From Caprella mutica (lineage: Eukaryota; Arthropoda; Malacostraca; Amphipoda; Caprellidae), in contig CANNZV010002563.1 in assembly GCA_947561585.1 (NCBI GenBank), positions 28,912 through 92,911 on the forward strand: DNA of 64,000 nucleotides. Direction: 5' to 3'. Of the stretch, positions 1 to 10,194 are shown in pieces (within the stretch, counting starts at the first letter, position 1; each line of letters opens with the position of its first letter). The notes under the pieces were generated by a model. That model saw only the letters and a program-made list of their open reading frames with translations, was not told the origin of the DNA and did no database searches. The position numbers and the translations under genes were made by a program.

Positions 1-359
1 TCCAGAATTTCCAGAATTTTTTTTTTTCAGACTGGTCAGTCTTGTTGATTGTCTCTGCTCATTCAAATTTCAAATTAGGCCATCTGTACTCTCCTTATCC
101 TTCCAATAATTTTCAAGATGCCGTTTGCTTGACCTTGAGTTGAATTATCTTTATACTTTATCACAAAAACTGAACACCTTAATTGGATCGTACCTTCATA
201 TAGGGTCGCAAAACCCGGTCTTGCTGTAATCAAATACTCTCCAATCAGATGGTTAACTTAGTTTTTGGTAAATTACAAAGCTTTCAATCTTTTACTTTAG
301 TAATTGAATTTCCGCACATTAAATTCGAATTACTTAATCACGCACCATACGGCCACCAA
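1..359. other. Non-coding A+T-rich stretch left of LTR-like repeat
   Basis: No open frame of note is seen. If the repeat starting at 360 is a minus-strand 5' LTR, this would be the leader region of an LTR element running out of the window to the left. That is inference; no gag or pol similarity is visible here. Confidence 0.3.
341..358 (-). promoter_or_regulatory. Possible tRNA primer-binding site
   Basis: Read on the minus strand, the bases directly after the LTR-like end (CGTCACA, then one T) are TGGTGGCCGTATGG. Primer-binding sites begin with TGG, the complement of the tRNA CCA end, and lie within a few bases of the 5' LTR. I did not match it to a specific tRNA. Confidence 0.3.
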
Positions 360-800
360 TGTGACGTCTGTTAGTTTAATTCCCTATAACGTCTCAGTGT
401 ATGGGCTCTAAGTGATTAGGATCCTACTCTATAAAGTATTTTCAGATTCCTTTCTCTTTATATATCTCTTTCTACTAAATACTCATGGTACCATGCCCTA
501 GAACCACCTTGCCACTATGGTTCCGACCTCAGGCCTCTGGTCCAAGCTTAACTGTATTTAAGGGTAATAATGGTAAAGTATTTAACACTTAAAGAGAATA
601 TATTCATTGGTCAAGCACAGGTTATTACAAAGAATATCTCCACTAGAACGCTCGCAAGTTAAGGTCTCAAATAACTACGAACAGGAGATAAGGTGTGTAG
701 CTCACGAGAGCGAATCGGTAACTGACTTGAATGTCACTTACTTACAATCATATAGGTTCGTGATGATAGTAATGCATACACAATTGCTGTGTTTGCTTTA
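360..800 (-). repeat. LTR-like repeat, copy 1 (degenerate)
   Basis: This starts TGTGACG and shares a long stretch with 1125-1602. The best part is around 460-540, with CTCATGGTACCATGCCCTAG and ACCTCAGGCCTCTGGTCCA in both copies. Similarity weakens after about 720, so the right border is uncertain. The TG start and the TGG-starting motif beside it suggest a minus-strand 5' LTR. No target duplication was found. Confidence 0.4.
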
Positions 801-805
801 CCACA

Positions 806-1097
806 GAAGTGGCTCTGAGTTATGAAGTGACTTTGAGTTAAGAAGTGTCTCTGAGTTATGAAGCGGCTCTGAGTTATGAAGTGACTCTGAGTTATGAAGT
901 GACTTTGAGTAATGAAGTGTCCCTGAGTTATGAAGTGGCTCTGTGTTATGAAGTGACTTTGAGTAATGAAGTGTCCCTGAGTTATGAAGTGGCTCTGAGT
1001 TATGAAGTGACTTTGAGTAATGAAGTGTCCCTGAATTATGAAGTGGCTCTGTGTTATGAAGTGACTTTGAGTAATGAAGTGTCCCTGAGTTATGAAG
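806..1097. repeat. Minisatellite, 18-bp unit with 54-bp higher-order repeat
   Basis: About 16 copies of an 18-bp unit (GAAGTGGCTCTGAGTTAT and variants). From about 880, three variants (GGCTCTG, GACTTTG, GTCCCTG) follow each other regularly, giving a 54-bp higher-order repeat present about four times. As 18 is a multiple of three, both strands stay open, so the ~90-104 codon frames here are not genes. Confidence 0.95.
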
Positions 1098-1120
1098 GAA
1101 CCAATACTTCATAACTCAGG
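1084..1120. repeat. Perfect 14-bp inverted repeat closing the array
   Basis: CCTGAGTTATGAAG is followed after 9 bases by its exact reverse complement CTTCATAACTCAGG. The last unit of the array is thus copied in inverted orientation just before the next LTR-like repeat. Confidence 0.85.
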
Positions 1121-1124
1121 AGTC

Positions 1125-1602
1125 TGTGACGGTTCCCCCTGTGGGGTTATCTCATCAACTGTGAAACCTTCTAACGGTTCACTATATGGGTTACGTGTGA
1201 TTAGAATCTTACTCTGTTTACTATTTTCAGATTCCTTTTTCTCAATATATCTCTTTCTGCTAAATACTCATGGTACCATGCCCTAGAACCACCTTGCCAA
1301 TATGGTTCCGACCTCAGGCCTCTGGTCCACGCTTAACTGTATTTAGGATAATAACTTAGTATAAATAACACTTTAAAGAGAATATATTCGATTATCAAGC
1401 AATGGTAAATACACTGTGTAACTTCACTAAAACACTCACAAGTAATGGTCTCACTAACTAAGACTTGAGATAAGGTGTGTATCTCATGCGAGCCAATTGG
1501 TAACTCGCTGTCTACCTGCGAACTAACTCGTTCGTTCTACAAAGCTCACATTTATAGTGACATACTAATGACGTACTAACTATATCAAATCATTATATCA
1601 CA
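1125..1602 (-). repeat. LTR-like repeat, copy 2 (478 bp)
   Basis: It starts TGTGACGG and ends ATATCACA, so it has TG...CA termini. It shares its first ~350 bp with copy 1 and its last 91 bp (1512-1602) with 4575-4665, with one mismatch. A purine run on the minus strand lies immediately to the right. This fits a 3' LTR of a minus-strand element whose 5' LTR is decayed near 4.4-4.67 kb. Confidence 0.45.
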
Positions 1603-1616
1603 TATCTCCCCCTTCC
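1603..1616 (-). promoter_or_regulatory. Possible polypurine tract of minus-strand LTR element
   Basis: The minus strand reads GGAAGGGGGAGATA directly before the LTR-like end TGTGATAT. A polypurine tract that primes plus-strand DNA synthesis is expected in exactly this place. Confidence 0.35.
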
Positions 1617-2576
1617 ATTTAAATTGAAAATGATTTTTAAAATATTTATTTCAAAACTTCATTTTCAATTAAACAATTCTAAAATTTAAAAACATAAATC
1701 CCATTTTAATAAATCCTAAAATTCAAAACATTAAAAGTCAAATTGAAAAATTCTAAAATTCAAATTGAACAATCATAAACATCTAACCTATAACTGCAAG
1801 AATTTTAAACATTTATTTAATAATAATTCGTTTCTTCTTCTCTTTTTTTTCTGAATGTCGATATTAAATAGTCTTCAGAAATCCAAAAAAGAAAATATAC
1901 TATGTATATAAAATATTTCAAACTTACATATAACATCAAAGAGATTAAATAAACTTCCTTATTTCTATTCAAATTCTGAGTCGTTTGATTTTAAAAAGCA
2001 ATTATAATTTCATAGATACTCAATATAATTATCATAATGGGTTCACTGACCTCTCTAAAATATTCTTAAAATTAACATTGATTCAACAATCGTGCAATTA
2101 AAATTAACATCCTTCCGTTAAAAATAGAATTTCTATCTTTTAATTAATTTGTTGAATAAAATTTACTATTAAATTCTTTCTTCAGAAAAATTTAAAGTTA
2201 GTTTAATATTTTACTGCAAATTAGTTATAAATATAACCTTTTCATTTATGTATATTAATTTAAAAATAGTTCATTCCTGCAAATTCCTAATTTATTTTGA
2301 CTCTAAAATTTTCTAATCATCAAAATCTAATTAGTATTTCAATATGAAAAAATATTTATTTCTAAATATTCACTTCTAAATATTCACAGTATGAATATTA
2401 ATTCAATTCATATGCTCACCTAATAGACCGCGTACTTCTATTAAGTAAACAAGCTGAGTCATCAATTAATATAATATTATAAATTCTGCATTGGTGCTTT
2501 TTGTTTTGATTCAGTGATTCCTTGTTAATCTGCTGATCATTAAAAAGCTATTAAAGTTCTTGATAACTTATATGTG
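1617..2576. other. A+T-rich gap, no gene seen
   Basis: No open frame, hairpin or array stands out. If the LTR reading is right, this is 3' untranslated internal sequence of the minus-strand element. Confidence 0.3.
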
Positions 2577-2813
2577 CTATGTGGTTTCATGTGGTTGTGT
2601 GGATTTGTGGTTCTTTTTGTTTCTTGACTCCTTCGCTGAGGTAGGTGTCCTTCCTAGCGTTACGTTCATGACTTGATCAGCAACTGTTGGATCTGCGTTC
2701 TTCATCTTTTTGATATGGGACCACTGTAATGGTTCCTCTGCTGTCCGTTCTTCTTTCTTCGTTTTTTGAATTCTGTAAACAGAGAAAATATTAGCATTTG
2801 TGACCCCTGGCAT
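2577..2813 (-). pseudogene. Coding-like frame, possible retroelement C-terminus
   Basis: A 78-codon minus-strand frame that is less A+T-rich than its surroundings and rich in Lys, Glu and Thr (for example WSHIKKMKN near residues 31-39). It lies about 970 bases before the putative polypurine tract, where the end of a pol or last gene of an LTR element would lie. I cannot recognise a domain, and no RT or integrase motif is present. It may be a degenerate end of pol, or chance. Confidence 0.2.
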
Positions 2814-3431
2814 AAATATTTTGTATTATAATTTATTAATCACCCATAGTGATTACTTATTTTCAAATTCACTCTTCAGTATTAATTTCATTTTCTTTGC
2901 GAATTCATAACATTAATATCATAGATATTTTAAATATAGACGTAAGTTAATTTATAATCTCATCATTTTTACTGATTAATGTCTCATTAATATTGCTGAT
3001 CGATGCAATACTCTTTTATCCTATAAACTGAATAAAACATCTGTCACTCTTTTGCATTGTGATATTATTTTATTCCACACACATTTCCTTTCGTGTAACC
3101 GTGTCTGCTTTTATTTTTTATGCTGACCCATTCTTACTTCTCACATTCATGTTCTTACACCGTGATACTTACTTGGATCACCGGATGTCTATTTATTAAC
3201 TGACTCAGACACTGGTACAGGAGATACACTGACTTCACTAATCACATGCATACATCTCTATTGCACTACTCAGTGTCATAGTAGTTTCTTTAATCGCACT
3301 TTTGCGTTATTGTTATTAACCCTTAACCCATATCACACTGGTTACTCATAACATTCTTTAATCAACTTGTTCGACCCTTTATCGAACCTCATTAATTCAC
3401 TTTACGGTTTCACATACCGCTATAACTCATT
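2814..3431. other. A+T-rich gap, no gene seen
   Basis: No convincing coding, repeat or RNA signal was found. Confidence 0.3.
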
Positions 3432-3713
3432 TGAGAAAATCAAACTTTCTCTGAATCTGTGGTTTCAGCTTTTCCACGAACTATAAATTACGGTTTAAGT
3501 TCTACCGAAAACTTTCCTGAGAAAAATTAACTTTCTCCATGGTTTCAGCTTACCACTAACTACTATACGGTTTTCAGCTTACCGAAAACTTACATGAGAA
3601 AAATTAACTTTCTCCATGGTATCAGTTTACCACAAACTACTATACGGTTTCAGCTTTACCGAAAACTTACCTGAGAAAAATTAACTTTCTCCATGGTTTC
3701 AGCTTACCACAAA
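3432..3713. repeat. Tandem repeat, ~76-77 bp unit, about 3.5 copies
   Basis: Units begin TGAGAAAA near 3432, 3519, 3595 and 3672, and contain ACTTTCTCCATGGTTTCAG, CTACTATACGG and CCGAAAACTTAC. The first copy is diverged and the last three are close. It lies inside the putative minus-strand LTR element. Confidence 0.9.
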
Positions 3714-4527
3714 CTTCATTTAACTCTAATTTTAACGTGACATGCACGGAGTATCACAAATAACCACCGTCTCTAATCACTCACTTAAACATTTATTTTA
3801 TTTTTTTCTTTCTCCCGTCTCCTTTATACCTACTTAATGGTTTCATTCCAAATTGAGTCAAACTGACAGTTGCCATATTCTTATTTAACTCATACTTAAT
3901 TGCTATAAATTTTCCTCCTAACAACATATTTAAACTTCAAGAACTCTCTCTCTCTCTCCCCTTTCTTATTGAATAACAAAAGATTAGTGATTATCATATA
4001 TTATTTTTTCATAAAAAAAATCGCCACATATCCTACTTTACCTATGACTTATTTTATCAATCGTTTGGAAAAAAAAATTTATACTGATTATATTCTACTA
4101 ATAAGATAATCGTCTGCACTGGGAAAATTAATGATTTAATAATATCAAAAAATAATGGATGACTTATCTTTTTTATTCCTCCACAGCTCCTCTTCTTGTT
4201 CGTCTGTGTAGAATTTCTGACTGGGTATATGACTACCATGCAGTAACTGGTGACCTGGTGATCTTTCACTGGCAACAACAACTCTGTTGTTTACTTAGTC
4301 ACTGTTCTTATTTAACTTTTATACTGAAATTTCTCACTAAAATAGTCAAATAGTATTCACACCTTCAACGTGTTAAAAATCTTCTCGTTTTATCACAAGT
4401 ACTATCGTTGTTACTTCACGAAACTTTAGTTGGTGTCTGTGCTCAAGGAATTAACTGCAAGACTGATCAGAAGATGTTGACTACACTGACGCTACTTGCG
4501 ACTGTGATTAGAGGATGTTCACTGCAC
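3714..4527. other. Gap with weak open frames only
   Basis: A 74-codon minus-strand frame at 4057-4281 overlaps a 64-codon plus-strand frame at 4159-4353. Neither shows a recognisable domain. Nothing firm can be said. Confidence 0.3.
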
Positions 4528-4593
4528 GGTGGCTACCTGCGAACTGTGCTCAAGAGATGTTTTCTGAGCGGTGGCTACCTGCGAACTAACTCG
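4528..4593. repeat. ~41-bp direct duplication
   Basis: GGTGGCTACCTGCGAACT occurs twice, starting near 4530 and 4571. The second copy runs into the shared LTR-like tail. Confidence 0.7.
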
Positions 4594-4665
4594 TTCGTTC
4601 TACAAAGCTCACATTTATAGTGACATACTAATGACGTACTAACTATATCAAATCATTACATCACA
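4575..4665 (-). repeat. Third copy of the LTR-like tail (91 bp)
   Basis: This matches 1512-1602 over 91 bp with one difference and ends in the same ATCACA. Further left the two copies do not align well. It may be the start of a decayed minus-strand 5' LTR. Confidence 0.6.
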
Positions 4666-6172
4666 AGTCTCACTGTACTACTTTAGCGTACTGGTGGTTT
4701 TTGCAAGCTAAATGGCTGTTTGCTATAATTAATCGTTTGATTTGAAATTAAAATTGGTTGGTAGGAGGTAACCTGGAGGTTGGAAATAAAGTTTAAACCA
4801 ACACAAAAGTAATATATTCACGAGAATAATTGTTTACAAAGAGTAAGACTGTGTATGTTAGTGGTCAAAGCCTGCAGAACACAATGAAAATTGGTAATTA
4901 ATTTACAAAAAGTAGATATAACATAGCTAGGCAAAACATAATAACAATTATTACAATGGGAATTTTATGAAAATAACAGACATAATATATTTCAATAAAA
5001 AGTATTACAGTATTAAACTTCAACCCCAACTATTAATATTACAGAAACTGATATAACTTATCTAACACTGTAAAACATTATAATAGATGATAACTTTATA
5101 TGTTATATATAACACAGAAAATATCAAACACCTATAGGTAATCAGATGTTATTCACCGAAACTTACCAATATAATTGGCTAGGTTAGTTGTTACACGTGT
5201 AATAGATAATTTGAAATGAGATCAGAAGCCTAGAAACAGTCTCTTATATAGTGACCAAACATACTATGACTCGTGTTAGAAATATTGAAACATTCGAGTG
5301 CATCCAAGATAGCTTCTACTTATTTTGAAAACAACTTGATAGATGTTCGTAACAGATTAATTCAAGAAGCTAACATTATATGGTTATTAAACTGCAGTAC
5401 CATCCTAATACTCTGACTGCATTTAGAATGTTAGCGATTAAAAAACATATATACAAAACATCTCTGATGAGACTCTATCGATTTGACTGCCTAGCTAATG
5501 TTTATACTTCTAACACCAACAAAGATAAGCAAATCATTAGATTTATAAGAACATGGGAACTTAATCTAACAGTGAAAATCTAATTATATTATAGATTGAA
5601 TATACATTGAATTAATATAACATCCATACAAAGTATTAATTTCATATTATTGTGAGAATAATTAATTAAGCTATTGAATACAATATATTTCTTATACTTC
5701 GAGAATATTTATTAAAGCTAGTGATTACAAATCACTACACTACATTTTACTACAGTTAGCCATTAAAAGTTCACTCAAATTCTCTTTGTTACTGAATGCA
5801 AAAATAATATATAATAAATATAAATAGTTTAAATAGTATAAATATCTTCATTCAAAAGCAAATTATTAAATAAATAGTATATTTGTTATAATTTACTTGT
5901 TATATTTCCCATGTATACGATTTAACTGTTTGTAATTTAATTAATGAGGTTTATTTACTCTTCGTTTTTCAAGGATTCAACTTTACCATTTTAATATTCA
6001 TTGTAAAATATTACTATATATTTGAATGTATAATATATGTAAATTTTCTTTCACCTACTTAATAAAACCTTCAGCGACGACACTTAACTGTAATAAAACA
6101 TCAACCGATGCTTTACATAGAAAATAATATAATTGTTCGCTTTAATTCAATTATTTTTATGAGAACACAATG
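4666..6172. other. A+T-rich gap, no gene seen
   Basis: A 67-codon frame at 5380-5583 has no recognisable feature and is probably chance. No array or paired terminal repeat was found. Confidence 0.35.
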
Positions 6173-6180
6173 AAATTAAT

Positions 6181-6630
6181 GGATCTTTTTATGGAATTTG
6201 GGCACATTGTATTTGCCGATTAATTTGCAAAGAATAAACAGATACAGGTATCATATATACAAGGCTACGACATATTGATTGAGAATGCTAAATAAATTAC
6301 CTGTCTGTTTAAACCATCAACATACAAACAATATTTGAACTAGCAAGAAAAGTGCATACAAAAGAAGAAGCAGTGAAATATTTACAAGAAAGAAATATTT
6401 ACATGTGGAGATCATACAGTGGAATACAATCTTTGTCACAAAATTACAAGCATTTAACAGTTAATCATTCAGAGAATTTCAAGACATTGCAGACTTTTAT
6501 CTAATAAATAATTAATTTTTATGTTTTTTTTTATTGTATTCGTACTAATCCTTAACTTAACCTTGTATATATGATACCTGTATCTGTTTATTCTTATTTA
6601 TTCAATGTGCCCTAATTCTAAAAAAGATCC
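6181..6630. mobile_element. 450-bp TIR transposon, probably Merlin-like, non-autonomous
   Basis: The left end (6181-6264) and right end (6561-6630) are inverted repeats. Both begin GGATCTTTTT, share GGGCACATTG, and end in an identical ~35-bp block containing AAACAGATACAGGTATCATA. The left arm carries a ~14-bp insertion. The element is flanked by perfect 8-bp direct repeats AAATTAAT at 6173-6180 and 6631-6638. An 8-bp duplication occurs in hAT, P and Merlin elements. The GG start and the decayed frame inside favour Merlin; this assignment is inference. Confidence 0.85.
6313..6501 (+). pseudogene. Remnant of Merlin-type (IS1595/ISXO2-like) transposase N-terminus
   Basis: A 63-codon stop-free stretch without a start codon, inside the inverted-repeat element. 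Its middle reads FELARKVHTKEEAVKYLQER, which resembles the opening helix of ISXO2/Merlin transposases, where a short acidic stretch precedes a Leu-Gln-Glu-Arg helix. The usual Cys pairs and the DDE core do not follow. The copy is therefore a deletion derivative that would need a transposase supplied from elsewhere. The family assignment rests on recall of the family pattern, not on an alignment. Confidence 0.45.
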
Positions 6631-6638
6631 AAATTAAT

Positions 6639-8650
6639 TATAATTAGTGTTTACCATTTGAAAAAATATATGTGGTCATTGAGATAAGAATCCTAAATCA
6701 TAAAATTTAATAATACCCGCATTTGCTATTTCAAAATTCAAAATAAAAATGTTTTCCTTCAAATATTATATTTGTTAATTACTGTCTTATTTTTTTGCAT
6801 TTAATTTTTATGTTGAAATAAACATTAATTTTATAGTTAAATATTCATAAAGATATTATTTGATGAAGAAAAAATACTATTTTATAAGTTCATCGTTAAT
6901 CACCTTTTACATTTTTATTTGATAATTCACACACGGGATCGTTGGTAGGGATAGAAGAGATGTGGAACGTAATGTGTCTGCAATGTTCCCACGAAGAAGA
7001 TATCATAATTATTTTTGAGTGTTGGTCTAACTATTCTTATTGAATGGTTAATAACCTTAGTACGATCGATAAAACTTACTAATATACTTATCAGTAGAGA
7101 TAATGGAACATCTCTTACTGAACTTCTTACCGTTTTATTGTAACTACGGAAAAGAGTGAGGAAGTGGCTGAAACACAGTCTGAAGATCGTTACGAATATA
7201 TTGTAGGTAGAGTCCGTTATTTAATATTTTCTTTCAATTTATCACTTGATTGTTTCTACTGAAAACCACTATTCTGAAAAAGCAAGTCATTTAATAAAAA
7301 TGAATGATGACAATAATATATTAATATTTAATAATAACCTATTCATTATTTATGGATTTATTTATTTTCATTGAGATGAATTAGTCATTTTTTAAATCCA
7401 TTTCTTTTTTATACTTTTCCAATTTCTCGTTCAATGAGAAGAATCAGAATGACAAGAGCAGCCTCTAAAAATATTTACTAGGTGAAATAAAAACAAATTA
7501 TCACCTGCACTAAATCCATTATATTTATTTCAGATCATCCAAAATTATAATATAATCGTAACCCTGAAAATTTTCATTGTTAAAGTTTATTTTCATTTTT
7601 AACTTTATTAACTTTTAACTTTAACATTTTTAGTTCATATGAAAAACGGTAAATAAGTAATTTTAAGTTAATTTGTAAAATAAAGTATATCAGATTAGTT
7701 ATTTCATTGATTAGTTATTTTATTGTTGAATAATATTCCTAACAAAATACCTTTATGGTCCAACACTCAGTCTCCCATACAGCTCTCTTTATTTGAGAAT
7801 TTCCACAGAAAACTTCATTTTTTTGCTTATGCCCTTCCGAACGCGTCAATAATAATTGATTCTAATTTCTGTTTTGACACTCAATGTTACATTTAATGTA
7901 GTGCAAATGATTTTTTTACTATCAATTTTAATGTTAATCAGTTAATTCACTTCAAAAATCAAAACAATCTTGAAAAAAAAAATCTTATTGTTTGTTGATT
8001 ATCTAATCCATATCCTAGGTATTTGTTGTACATTCAACCAATTTCTTTTTTTCACTCTTCGCAATCAAGTTCTTCCAAGAGCCAGTGGTTGGTTTGAAAG
8101 TTGACTTCACGCTTCACACCACTGAACTTCATAACACACGATGAGGCACTTCTCTAATCTTTATATATGATAAATATTAAATAATGTTGTATGTATATTC
8201 TATACTATTTAATCAAAATTCCATTCCTTACATAAACTTTTTGAAAACTCAGTAATTTAAATTGGAATTTGAATCACTGAATACCACAGCTTTCAGACAT
8301 ACTACTGAATTTAGTCGAAATTATATCTTGTTTGTCTGATTCGGCAATATTTATAGATATCATAATTCATCACAATTGTATCAGAACTGATCAAAACGGG
8401 AATAACAATTTAGACAATAATGGTGTGAGTAGTACGAATATAAGAACATTAAAGTTTCATATAATTTCTGTCTGAAGTAACCATTAAGCAGAAAATGGAT
8501 GATATATCACTATCACCTTGCAGTCTGAGTCTCATGATAATAATTTGACTCTAAATCAATGATAAATTTCAATCTAATAACTGTAGTAGATCGATGGTAA
8601 ATATTAGTCAGAAAAAGGATACTATATTACTTATTCGTATTTATACTTAA
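6639..8650. other. A+T-rich gap, no gene seen
   Basis: About 2 kb of A+T-rich sequence without an open frame, tandem array or paired repeat that I can support. Confidence 0.4.
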
Positions 8651-8655
8651 TGTGT

Positions 8656-8939
8656 TGTTATGTTCCTATATTTTCTGTTCATTAGATAAGTAAGTCCTAC
8701 TAAGTTGTGATGCTTACATGGCATCACACGTTCATAAGTGTACATGTCTGTTTGTATGTACGTAACGGTGTAGAGTAGTTAGAGACGGTGAGTCTCTCCT
8801 TTGTAGTAGTTAGACGTTAGTCGTTGAAATACAGTAGCTTAGAGAGGTTGTTGTCTGTCATTATCCTGGTGGTACCCTAATAGCGGAACTCATCTTTTGA
8901 AGTAGGGTTTACCACATTCTACGTTTATCAAACATTACA
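8656..8939 (+). repeat. 5' LTR (284 bp)
   Basis: It starts TGTTATGTTCC and ends CATTACA. Relative to the 3' LTR it has seven extra bases around GTTAGACGTTAG, where the 3' LTR has a single GTTAG. That is what recombination or slippage between two GTTAG copies would produce. CCTATATTTTC near the left end is a possible TATA-like element. Confidence 0.97.
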
Positions 8940-8940
8940 T

Positions 8941-8956
8941 TGGCGACAAGGAAAAG
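8941..8956 (+). promoter_or_regulatory. Primer-binding site
   Basis: TGGCGACAAGGAAAAG starts two bases after the LTR. TGGCGAC leaders are common in Mag-like and other gypsy elements, where a tRNA (often tRNA-Ser) primes minus-strand DNA synthesis. The exact tRNA was not checked. Confidence 0.8.
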
Positions 8957-9081
8957 TTTTTTTTATACAGTGAAAGTGTTATTTTCAAGTGAAGTTATCA
9001 ACTGCACCGTTCTCCGCAACCTCTCAAGTATACAATACTGTCTAGTTCTTATTCTATCAAGTTTCGCTGCAATATCTCAAC

Positions 9082-10194
9082 ATGTCACTTCCTAGTGCAT
9101 GTTCATCGTTCGATCCAGAACTGGAAAGCATCCAGGAGTTCTTTCAAAGATTCCAGTGTCAAATGTCTGAACCACTTCACAAAGTACGTAATGACGACAT
9201 CAAGAAAGCCAGCGTCCTTCTAAAGTTTCTCCCTGTCAGTATCGTTTCAAAATTGCAACGCAGACTTGCTCCAACTCAGTTAGTTGACGCCACCTATGAT
9301 GATATTCAGGATCATCTTTTACAACAGTTTTCAACTGCCACCTCAACAGTTGGTGCGTCTGTGCAATTTCTCACGTGCAAACAACAAACTGGTCAAAGTC
9401 TTGAGGAATATTCTCGTAAGTTAAACAGTCTAGCATCAATCTGCAAATACCCTTCAAATTGTTTAGATAGATTGTTACGCGACATATTTGTCGCTGGTCT
9501 ACGCTCTTCATCCATTTTGTCAACTCTCATTCAAGAATGTGATACTTTAACATTTAGAGCAACACTTGAACGTGCAAAACTTCTTGAAACTTTTCGTCAA
9601 GATGTTGATAAAATTCATGCATCTCGTCATCATATTCATTCTACATCTAGCCCTTCTGACTATGAATTAGATAATTCGTGCGATAACATCAATAAATCAA
9701 ACAATTTCAAGAAGAATGTTCCTAAAGAAAGCTATTTGTGTTATCGCTGTGGTGAGAAAGGAAAGCATTTCTCCAACGACTGCTTTGCTAAAAATAAGAC
9801 TTGTAATATCTGTAATAAACGTGGGCATATTGCTCGCATATGTCAGAAAAATAAAAATTTCAGAGGTGGGAATTATCGATCGTCATGCAATCACGTACAT
9901 GAGGACACACCATTGAGTTGCTGCGCAATTAACACGCACACAAATCAGATGACTGTTAATTCTCTATGTGGTACTTCTGGAGCACAAGCGCACACAAGTT
10001 CTCAAAACTTACACAGTTCATCTCAAGCTTTCCCGCGCTACTCTCCCATTGGTTCACGCACCAACAATGCTTCATCTGAACGTACATCTCTACTCGCCTC
10101 TCCTCTCAGCTCTAATGTATGTGCGTGCAATGATGCTGGCTCTGATAAGTTACAACATAGAAACAATTGTTATGATGATTCTTTTTTAATGTAA
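9082..10194 (+). CDS. gag: Gag polyprotein of Mag-type retrotransposon
   Basis: This 370-residue frame encodes the structural protein that should assemble cytoplasmic virus-like particles and package element RNA. The first ~180 residues resemble a retrotransposon capsid domain: a helical region with LLKFLP near 47-52 and SLEEYSRKLNSLA near 106-118. Two zinc knuckles follow at 220-234 and 241-254. The second is a standard CX2CX4HX4C (CNICNKRGHIARIC). The first has one extra residue, CX2CX5HX4C (CYRCGEKGKHFSNDC). The C-terminal ~110 residues are Ser/Thr/Asn-rich and probably disordered. The ATG at 9082 is the first of the frame and follows the leader. The frame ends six bases after a slippery heptamer, so most ribosomes should yield Gag alone. 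Confidence 0.93.
   Translation: MSLPSACSSFDPELESIQEFFQRFQCQMSEPLHKVRNDDIKKASVLLKFLPVSIVSKLQRRLAPTQLVDATYDDIQDHLLQQFSTATSTVGASVQFLTCKQQTGQSLEEYSRKLNSLASICKYPSNCLDRLLRDIFVAGLRSSSILSTLIQECDTLTFRATLERAKLLETFRQDVDKIHASRHHIHSTSSPSDYELDNSCDNINKSNNFKKNVPKESYLCYRCGEKGKHFSNDCFAKNKTCNICNKRGHIARICQKNKNFRGGNYRSSCNHVHEDTPLSCCAINTHTNQMTVNSLCGTSGAQAHTSSQNLHSSSQAFPRYSPIGSRTNNASSERTSLLASPLSSNVCACNDAGSDKLQHRNNCYDDSFLM
10182..10188 (+). promoter_or_regulatory. -1 ribosomal frameshift site T TTT TTA
   Basis: In the gag frame the bases read as the last base of TCT, then TTT, then TTA: the canonical X XXY YYZ heptamer. Slipping back by one base enters the pol frame, which opens only just before this site (a TGA at 10176-10178 closes it upstream) and is open from there to 13175. 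The gag stop lies at 10192-10194. A downstream RNA structure was not analysed. Confidence 0.88.

Noticed and set aside
845..1114. Open frames of 89 (plus) and 104 (minus, 798-1112) codons
   Set aside because: Both are translations of the 18-bp minisatellite; a period divisible by three keeps all frames open or closed together.
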